A stretch of 64,000 nucleotides of DNA from Pictodentalium vernedei. Its lineage: Eukaryota; Mollusca; Scaphopoda; Dentaliida; Dentaliidae. Made by a program: the position numbers and the translations under genes. Location of the stretch: positions 170,147,453-170,211,452 of the forward strand of contig CM062290.1 in assembly GCA_031216915.1 (NCBI GenBank), written 5' to 3'. Every line of letters starts with the position of its first letter. The first letter of the stretch is position 1. This document shows, in pieces, positions 57,731-64,000 of the stretch. Under the pieces are notes generated by a model. It saw nothing but the letters and a program-made list of their open reading frames with translations, did not search any database and was not told the origin of the DNA.

Positions 57731-57993
57731 GGGGGGGGGGGGGGAGGGGGGGCAATTATTACCTTAATAGCACATATTATTGTCGTTATGTTTCCAAAAT
57801 ATGACAATATTAAGAAACAAAAACCCTGCTAAATCCTTGCAAAAGCGCGTGTAAAGGAGATTTGGATCAGGCTTTGGAACATGAAGATCTTTTTTCACGT
57901 AAGTAATTTACGGGAAAATGCTCCTGATAGTTACGTTTTGAACCAAAGGGGCAAAAGAATATAATCTTCATAAGGCCCGATTATTGCCTTATT

Positions 57994-58320
57994 GAGAGCA
58001 CAGTGGCCCAGTGGTAGACTGTTCGACTTCTATGCTACAGGTCCCGAGTTCGATCCCCGCCTTGTGTCCTTAGGCAAGGCACTTTATCCCGGCTGCCTAC
58101 ATGGGGGCACGATGACGCCGTGTACTAAGGCGTACTGCTGTAACCCTGCTTGGGCGAAGCTTTAACAGAGTTAGATTGTTGAGGAGCTGACAGTTTCTCG
58201 TCTCTGCTCGGTGGTTCTCTCCGGGTACTCCGGCTTCCTCCTCCCGTTAACCTGTCACGGTCACGATTAGCCATTGTGCTTAAGTATGTGACCTTAAACA
58301 CCAATAAATAAATAAAAGTA
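57994..58320 (+). mobile_element. SINE copy 7 (tRNA head type 1), with target duplication
   Basis: An exact 11-bp duplication ATTGCCTTATT lies at 57983-57993 and 58321-58331. The head is GTGGCCCAGTGGTAGACTGT with GAGTTCGATCCCCG; a short gap follows in the linker and the body lacks the GTCGATGGTGC segment. The tail is TAGCCATTGTGCTTAAGTAT and AATAAATAAATAAAA. It is inserted at the edge of the hairpin at 58323-58366. Confidence 0.93.
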
Positions 58321-58322
58321 AT

Positions 58323-58366
58323 TGCCTTATTATTGTCAGATTGCGGTTGCAATCTGACATTAATAA
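58323..58366. repeat. 44-bp hairpin
   Basis: TGCCTTATTATTGTCAGATT and its complement meet at GCGGTTGC, with one mismatch. SINE copy 7 duplicated part of its left arm. Confidence 0.85.
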
Positions 58367-58370
58367 GGCA

Positions 58371-59454
58371 TGAAATCTAAGTGATATTAAGGGAGTGATG
58401 TTGTCTAATGATGCACTTTGTTATATACAGTGCTGGTACATACGATAATGGAGGACTGAATTACTGCTGAATTTCCCCATGAAAATCTCGGGAAGTAAAG
58501 CAGTGTTTTCTTAGTGCAGTATAACAAGTCTGGTTACTTGAAATGAGACCCGGTTACTTAATCGTCGCCTGGTTGGTTACATAACCAGATCTTATAATAA
58601 ATCATCTAAGGTAGGTAACACAATAAAAAGAAGACCCGCAAGAAGCATAAACTTGGTTAAGCTGTTTCATTCTCCTTTCCTCCTTTACCACGCCCAGACA
58701 TGGCACAAAAACTTATACAATCAAAGAGGGTCGAAAGGGGCTTGCCCCACAGCGTCCCTGTGCGCCATGGGCGCGCAAAAAACCATTTCATCTGCTGTAA
58801 CTCAATTACGAAAAATTTACTAAACTTAACTTGGTTCAACTTAACTTTATTGTTCTATTAGGGACATGATACAGCCATGGATGATGAAAGTGACATCAAA
58901 CCAGAAATAAAAAAAAATCTACGCAGTGGTTGTGGTGATTTCACCGGAATTTTTATAGTTTCTGAGAAAAGACATAAGAAAGCACATGGGACATTCTATC
59001 ACTTTTTACTTTTGAGACACCAAGAATATTGATCAGCTAAAAATTAGGGTCCTGCGAAGCTTCGAGATTCGATTCCATTCGAATATCAAGTTGGTATTTG
59101 GTTTGATTCGAAATTGGCTTCCCGATTAGTCTCCCTTCGAATCTTTCACTAAAATATTGCTTGGTATCAGTCATATTCGTCGTCTCATAGTTCAGATGAA
59201 AATAGTACATAAGTAATGTGAAAAATAGGGACTGAGTTTAATTTCCGTTGCATTAACATAAATAGCGTTTGCACTCATGCCACCACCCTTGCTAATTCCA
59301 GTCTCACCAGTCACTACCACTATTGGAAGCAAATTTAAAGTTTCTAAGCAACCACGACGATGAACTGTTACAAGCGGCTAGTCCTGTGCAGTACCTAATA
59401 ATACAGGCTATTCTCGCACTCGTTTCTGTTTTCGAACTGTAACCTTTTTGGGTA
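58371..59454. other. No complete gene
   Basis: Apart from the histone-like start at 58657-58701 I see no gene. 59050-59160 has ATTCGAATATCAAG and CGAAATTGGC words that recur near 60028-60090 (GATTCGATTTCGAATAATAG), suggesting a hAT-like element with ATTCGA-rich ends. Confidence 0.45.
58657..58701 (-). pseudogene. Histone H4/H2A-like N-terminus, abruptly truncated
   Basis: The minus-strand ATG at 58701 reads MSGRGKGGK and then diverges (ENETA, stop). MSGRGKGGK is the exact shared start of animal histones H4 and H2A. About 20 bp upstream of the ATG is GATTGTATAAG, a possible TATA-like word. The rest of the histone fold is absent, and no histone 3' stem-loop is seen downstream. Nine residues in a 64-kb window could occur by chance but are striking at an ATG. 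A truncated histone pseudogene or a retained first few codons is possible; a functional histone is not. Confidence 0.35.
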
Positions 59455-59509
59455 ATATTCCAGCTGCATCATCAAGGCATGCCTTGTTGATGATGTAGTT
59501 GGAATATTT
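59455..59509. repeat. 55-bp hairpin next to a SINE
   Basis: AATATTCCAGCTGCATCATC and its complement meet at AAGGCATGCCTT. The right edge overlaps the left target duplication of SINE copy 8. Confidence 0.9.
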
Positions 59510-59520
59510 TATTAGCCTTT

Positions 59521-59934
59521 GTTTTTTCTTCTTTTTTATTAGGTTTAACGACACATTAACAGCCAGGGTCATATCATGTCGGTGACAGTTTTACGGGTGG
59601 AGGAAGCCGGGGTACCCGGAGAGAACCACCGAGCAACGACGAGCATCTGTCAGCTCTCCAACATCGTAACTCTGAACTCTACACCGTGGCACAGGCTGGG
59701 TTAAATTGGTTGAAGACATGCGCACCATCGACGTGCAGTACGCCTTAGTACACAGCGTCATCGTGCCCCCCCCCCTCATGTAGGCAATGGGGGTTAAGTG
59801 CCTTGCCCAAGGATACAACGCGGGAGCACGAATCAGTCGCTGAAATGGTCACCCATCCAACTACTAACCGCGCTCGACGTTGCTTAACTTCGGTGATCCG
59901 ACGAGAACCGGTTACCGCGACGCCACCGCGCCCC
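59521..59934 (-). mobile_element. SINE copy 8 (5S rRNA head, full), with target duplication
   Basis: The minus-strand head (59934-59835) reads GCGCGGTGGCGTCGCGGTAA, then CCGGTTCTCGTCGGATCACC, GAAGTTAAGCAACGTCGAGC and GTAGTTGGATGGGTGACC: the core of 5S rRNA from its A box to box C and beyond. The common body (CCTTGGGCAAGGCACTTAAC, GTCGATGGTGCGCATGTCTT) and tail (ATGACCCTGGCTGTTAATGT) follow. A 12-bp duplication TTATTAGCCTTT / TTATCAGCCTTT (one mismatch) flanks it at 59509-59520 and 59935-59946. A poly-C run lies at 59767. Confidence 0.95.
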
Positions 59935-60393
59935 TTATCAGCCTTTATACTCACAACAAAATCTGGACTAGAACGCACCCTTTCCCAAACACCCGTCCCC
60001 CAACTGGCCATCTTCATGACGCACCTGATTCGAAGGGGGTTCGATTCGATTTCGAATAATAGACCTGACTCGAGATGCGATTCGAATCGCAAATGTGTGA
60101 ATCGCAAGGCCCTCTTAAAATATACATTGATTTAACAGTGTATTGTACATTAATCCCCGTACCTAACACCAGGGCAGTCCCTAATGAAGGTGTTTAGGAG
60201 AAGTGACACCGCCAATAATTTCTCGCGCCGAGTTATTCTTGATAATGGTCGTGTATTTTCTTACAAGACTTTCTTATAGGTGTTGTTTTGATACACGAAC
60301 TTACACAGTCGGCCATACAAATAGAGCTCTGAAGTACCCGATTTGGGCTGAAGGTGACCCGGCATCACCAATATAGAGTTTTGGTGCAGTGCG

Positions 60394-60527
60394 TGTTAAT
60401 TTAATTTAATTTAATTATTGATGTTTAAGGTCACATACTGATACACAATGGCTAATCAATACCATGGCAGTTTTACGGGTGGAGGAAGTCGGAGTACCCG
60501 GAGATAACCACCGAGCAACAACCAGAG
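60394..60527 (-). mobile_element. SINE copy 9, 3' fragment
   Basis: The minus strand carries TTGCTCGGTGGTTATCTCCG, CTCCGACTTCCTCCACCCGT and the TAGCCATTGTGTATCAGTAT tail with an (AATTA)n end. Head and most of the body are missing; it is replaced at 60528 by AGAGGTGGCGGAAGCTCG. Confidence 0.85.
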
Positions 60528-61082
60528 GTGGCGGAAGCTCGATAAAAGTGGAGGGGCACAACTTTTCAAGGCTACCTCGGTGCAGCCCAATGGGAGGAAA
60601 ATTTACAATCGAATATTGATAAATGTACCGTGACACGCTATATTGTCTCATTTAGATGAGCATACCACTGTGTGGTCACTGTTCTTTCCAATTCTTCTGC
60701 TTCAATCGTCTTCCAATCCTAAGGCTAGTCTTCGGGATGGAAGATGGTCAAAGTAGAATAAACGGACCGAACCGACGGAAGGTGAGATTCATTGGTCAAA
60801 TGTTGTTTGGATTTGCAAATAATATATTACATGGAAGCCTGCACATGTATGTTAGCACGTTTGCATGCGCCCATCTTGACTCATGGTGTAACCACGCAAC
60901 ATGCTGCCCTCTCCCCCCCCCCCCCCACACACGGTTCCGCCTACTCTGTAAGAACCTCACTGGGAAGACCTTATTCCAACAAGGATTCATAAGCTATACA
61001 TTCTTACTTCCATCAGTACATTATAGTCTTGTTCGTTTTTCCTACCAGATGTGGGGAAAATGTGCTGAAGTCACCTTTTTTT
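60528..61082. other. No gene recognised; poly-C run
   Basis: Poly-C at about 60913-60926. The 149-codon frame at 60656-61105 has no known motif and runs into repeat B, so it is probably chance. Confidence 0.45.
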
Positions 61083-61612
61083 GCTCTATACACCAACCGT
61101 GGTGAACACGCCAACAATGGGATTTCAATAGTTAAAATTTACACCCACAGTGGAACAACATCCAAGTTAACCTTTGGTGACGTCGACCTGAATGCGAACA
61201 TGTCTAAATTTATCGCACGTCGCCTCGCGAAGAGTGAAATGAAAGTGGCAATTATTTATTACGTTTTTAAATGAGTCTTTCCTCGCGAAGAGTGAAATGA
61301 AAGTGGCAATTATTTATTACGTTTTTAAATGAGTCTTCCCATAAAACACCTAACATTAACATGCTCATGTAAACAAAACAGATTCGCAGGTATGTACGTC
61401 TGCTGCTCAGTAAAATCGAGAAAAAATAACAGCGACTCTTGCTAATCTGACTATCATGGTATAAATAAAATATACCCAAAGTAGCTTGGTGTACCAAATG
61501 TTCATCACTCGTGGCGAAGTGGTGTTAACCGCGCGCTGAAGGCTCGCGGTTAACACCACTTCACCACTCGTGGTGAACATTTGGTACACCAAGCTACTTT
61601 GGGTATATTCTA
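61083..61612 (+). repeat. Repeat family B copy 2, ending in a ~135-bp hairpin
   Basis: Matches 19069-19690. The open frame reads NRGEHANNGIS, TFGDVDLNANMSKFIARR, LAKSEMKVAIIYYVFK. A 57-bp block is duplicated in tandem (61222-61278 and 61281-61336), which copy 1 lacks. The hairpin at 61477-61610 has arms TTGGTGTACCAAATGTTCAT and near-complement. Confidence 0.78.
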
Positions 61613-62276
61613 AATATCCGAACATACTGCTTGGACCCACGTCCTTCTTGGAGACTGCCATGTGCCATGACGATGTATACGGTCGATAACATGCAATTCG
61701 TTCACAACTTAAAATCAAGGGTCTTTATTGTGTCCACATTGTGTGCCTGGTGTTAATAACTTGAAAGCTTTGTTGAACTTGAAAACATAATTATATGACC
61801 TGGTTGTCACGAAGTAACATTAATTGAACTTTATGATGCTCGAAATTTTTAACATTACGTTTCTTAAATACCCTGGGGTGTACGCTAATTCAGTCTTGCA
61901 TGGATTATTGTGTATTTTTTTTTTATTAATCTCTTGTTCCGTAAACACCGACATGGTCGAAGTTCAAGGCTGTTTGTTCTCTACACATGCAACATAATTG
62001 CTTTGAACGTTTACAGCTGCTCTCTTTTTCAATCTCAGTTGGGTACTAAAAACAGTACTGTGAATACAAAGGTGGAGAGCGAATTTTGATCGGGTGTCGC
62101 CTCTTGTCATATACTTAACCCTTTGAAAGTGGTTGTATCTGGCATGTAAGTTCAATGGAAGCAAGTGGAAGAGTCCATATTTATTATTTGGGGTATACCA
62201 ATGAATATTTTTAACGTGCAGCCCCAAGGCTGCGCGTTTAAAGTATTGATCGTTCTACCCAACATTAAGCCATCTT
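61613..62276. other. No gene recognised
   Basis: AT-rich with a T run at 61915-61923. A fragment ACTTAACCCTTTGAAAGTGG at 62114 resembles a TTAA-1 end but has no partner. Confidence 0.5.
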
Positions 62277-62289
62277 ACTTAATGAAAGT

Positions 62290-62674
62290 GGGAGCGCAGT
62301 GGCTCAGTAGGTAGAGATACAGGCTGCAGGCCGAGAGGTCCTCGGTTCGAATCCCATCTGCGGCAACCGTGTTGTGTCCTTGGGGAAGGCATTTAATCCC
62401 AATTGCCCACATGGGGGCACGGTGGCGTTGTGTACCAAGGCGTACTGCACGTCGATGGTGCACTCTTCCTCAACCAATGCTAACCCTTCTTCTTCTTATG
62501 TTGAGTCTGTACGTTGGGGAGTCTGAGAGTTGCTCGCGGTTGCTCGGTGGTTCTCTACAGGTACTCCAGCTCCCCCCCCCCCCCCGTAAAACTGTCAGAC
62601 ACAAGGTGACCCTGGCTGTCGAAAGTGCCGTTAAACTCCAATAAATAAATAATATATATATAAATAAATAAATA
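62290..62674 (+). mobile_element. SINE copy 10 (tRNA head type 2 with the second tail type)
   Basis: A 13-bp duplication ACTTAATGAAAGT / ACTTAATAAAAGT lies at 62277-62289 and 62675-62687. The head is GTGGCTCAGTAGGTAGAGAT with GGTTCGAATCCCATC, nearly the same as copies 1 and 6. The tail is GACCCTGGCTGTCGAAAGTG, as in copies 3 and 4, so this is a head/tail recombinant. Poly-C lies at 62572-62584. Confidence 0.95.
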
Positions 62675-62687
62675 ACTTAATAAAAGT

Positions 62688-63849
62688 ATGACGACGTATT
62701 CTGTTCCTGGATCGGAAAAGCAGTCTCTTGTATTCAAAGGGTTAATGTGGTAAATTGCTAACTAACAACATTGCTCTGTAATTTACTAATAAATGGAATG
62801 GGTTTTGCTTATTTTAGCTCGTCACCCACCAGGTTTTGACCCTTGTCCCAATGTGCGTGTGCGAGAGGTGGTATGTGGCCCACGGTAGGTCTTCAGCTTC
62901 ACTTTCCCCCTCCATGCCCAACCCAGCCCCCTGACATCAACATCTTGTGTATGGCAAGCAGCTGAATTATACTACCGAGATGTAATTTGTATAAACTTAG
63001 CTAGACAGGTGTTCAACGGTTATGATATAAGTATCAACATAATGTGATATCGTTTGTATTCATCAACTCTAGTATATCGTCGCTTGAGTGCTAGAATGTT
63101 CTATGTCCCGTATGGGACAAAGAACATTCTAGCAATCAGCCGACGATATTAGATTGCAACAAAACTTTGACAGCCCGAAGTTTGTTGATTCTTTGTACAA
63201 ATCATTCTACCAAAAGGAATAATTTTTTGTTAACATGCCTACGTACTCCGACCAAATTTCTCCGCGATTGGTCTCCCGAGTACAGGACAGAGCCTTCGCC
63301 GGTCTCTTTTTGTTTTCGTTCTAACTTTCCTGTGGACCATGTTTTCCATCCCGGACTCCCTCTTCGTATACTAATAGTCCCTCGCTGTCTTGCCTCTGTG
63401 GATATTAATGTTCTTTGTCGCCGAAAAAGGATTCTTATAGAAGAATATGGTGCAAACAAAAACAACATCCTTCTAAGATTCTGCCCTCAACAACTCTTTG
63501 GACATATATCTCTTCTGATTGACCACACCGCCATTTCATACGACAAACCAGTCTGATTCTCAGCTTTCAGTCTCAAAACAATGGGATAAATTATTTGAAC
63601 CTTGCTGTGAAACAAACACAAATTGTGACTGCAGGGAGACAAATGTGAAAATTCAAACCTAAACTGAATCACTAATTATATTTCCGATGCAATATGAAAT
63701 ATGGCGAGTTTTTGCTTCATGCTGACAACTTAACTAAGTTGAAGCTCTCGTTCTTTCAGTTTAACAGCACGGTGAGCATTAGAGATATCGAAATATGTTG
63801 ATATTGGAAATAATTTGTGTTACTTCAACACAACGCTCGTCTTGGGAAT
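62688..63849. other. No gene confirmed
   Basis: The plus frame at 63167-63556 (129 codons) and an opposite minus frame at 63468-63202 overlap over unique-looking, less AT-rich sequence. Neither has a motif I recognise, and no splice pair supports either. Confidence 0.4.
63078..63145. mobile_element. 68-bp hairpin MITE, second copy
   Basis: Inverse of the 37816 copy: CGTCGCTTGAGTGCTAGAAT then TGTTCTATGTCCCGTATGGG and complement. ATAT on both sides suggests a 4-bp duplication. Confidence 0.8.
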
Positions 63850-63985
63850 GCAATTATTTGTTTTCAATTTTTGACCCCAAAACAGAGCCTGTTGAGCTCG
63901 TCACATTGAAGGATCATAAGCTATGTTTTCTGTTAATTTATTACGGAATTTGTTTGGCAAGTGTCGTCTGCTATTCGCGTCTTGC
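63850..63985 (+). mobile_element. Decayed TTAA-1 MITE fragment
   Basis: TGTTGAGCTCGTCACATTGA, GGATCATAAGCTATGTTTTC and GGCAAGTGTCGTCTGCTATT match the second half of the family. The end is eroded. Confidence 0.6.
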
Positions 63986-64000
63986 TTAAAAACAATTAAG

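Noticed and set aside
59835-59934. 5S rRNA gene
   Set aside because: The 5S core is fused to a SINE body, flanked by a target duplication and lacks the normal 3' end and T-run terminator.
60656-61105. 149-codon open frame
   Set aside because: No motif, passes through a poly-C run (PPPPPP) and ends inside repeat B.
1-64000. A novel multi-gene defence or metabolic system
   Set aside because: I found no cluster of intact host or mobile genes; the window is repeats, decayed transposases and non-autonomous elements.

Overview
This is a repeat-dominated piece of an animal nuclear genome. Coding density is very low, and there are no operons or bacterial-type signals. It holds several fragmented transposon proteins, many SINEs with RNA polymerase III heads and AT-rich tails, (CT)n, (TTC)n and (ATTT)n microsatellites, and homopolymer G/C tracts. 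The mix of hAT, Tc1/mariner, TTAA-target and Helentron-like elements, plus SINEs with tRNA and 5S rRNA heads, suggests a marine invertebrate. A mollusc-like lophotrochozoan is my guess, but the sequence alone does not prove it. I see no convincing complete host gene. The best host candidates are one 141-bp exon-like segment at 32293-32433 and an eight- to nine-codon histone-like N-terminus at 58657-58701.

Layout, left half. 1-1049 (minus) is a piece of a conserved, repeated protein family that runs off the left edge. 4.8-6.3 kb, 19.8-21.7 kb and 22.5-23.9 kb are plus-strand copies of an unclassified dispersed repeat (family A), with a partial inverted copy at 13.4-13.9 kb. 6.3-10.9 kb is a dead LINE on the minus strand, split by two elements that each duplicated TTAA. 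14.2-16.0 kb is an older repeat (family C) split by a decayed Tc1 element. 25.9-26.4 kb is a hAT-type MITE with a perfect 8-bp target duplication. 27.6-28.5 kb is a Thr-rich, mucin-like low-complexity block that changes strand in its middle.

Layout, right half. 30.4-31.4 kb holds a TA-flanked element with nested inverted repeats and a 205-bp near-perfect palindrome. 33.5-34.5 kb and 54.4-57.2 kb are further copies of the long TTAA-flanked inverted-repeat element. 39.0-42.0 kb and 51.0-53.2 kb are two copies of an element built from a ~145-bp tandem unit with a higher-order pattern. 43.6-46.8 kb and 55.1-57.0 kb are related elements with terminal hairpins, subterminal inverted repeats and no target duplication, as in Helentron-derived non-autonomous elements. 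47.5-48.4 kb is a second, older Tc1-type pseudogene.

These parts do not act as a pathway. The informative content is the nesting: several insertions can be dated against each other because an uninterrupted sister copy, or the restored reading frame, gives the empty site. The most unusual material is (i) short hairpin elements with perfect central palindromes, (ii) a SINE family whose body carries different tRNA heads or a 5S rRNA head and two different tails, and (iii) the higher-order tandem arrays inside Helentron-like elements.
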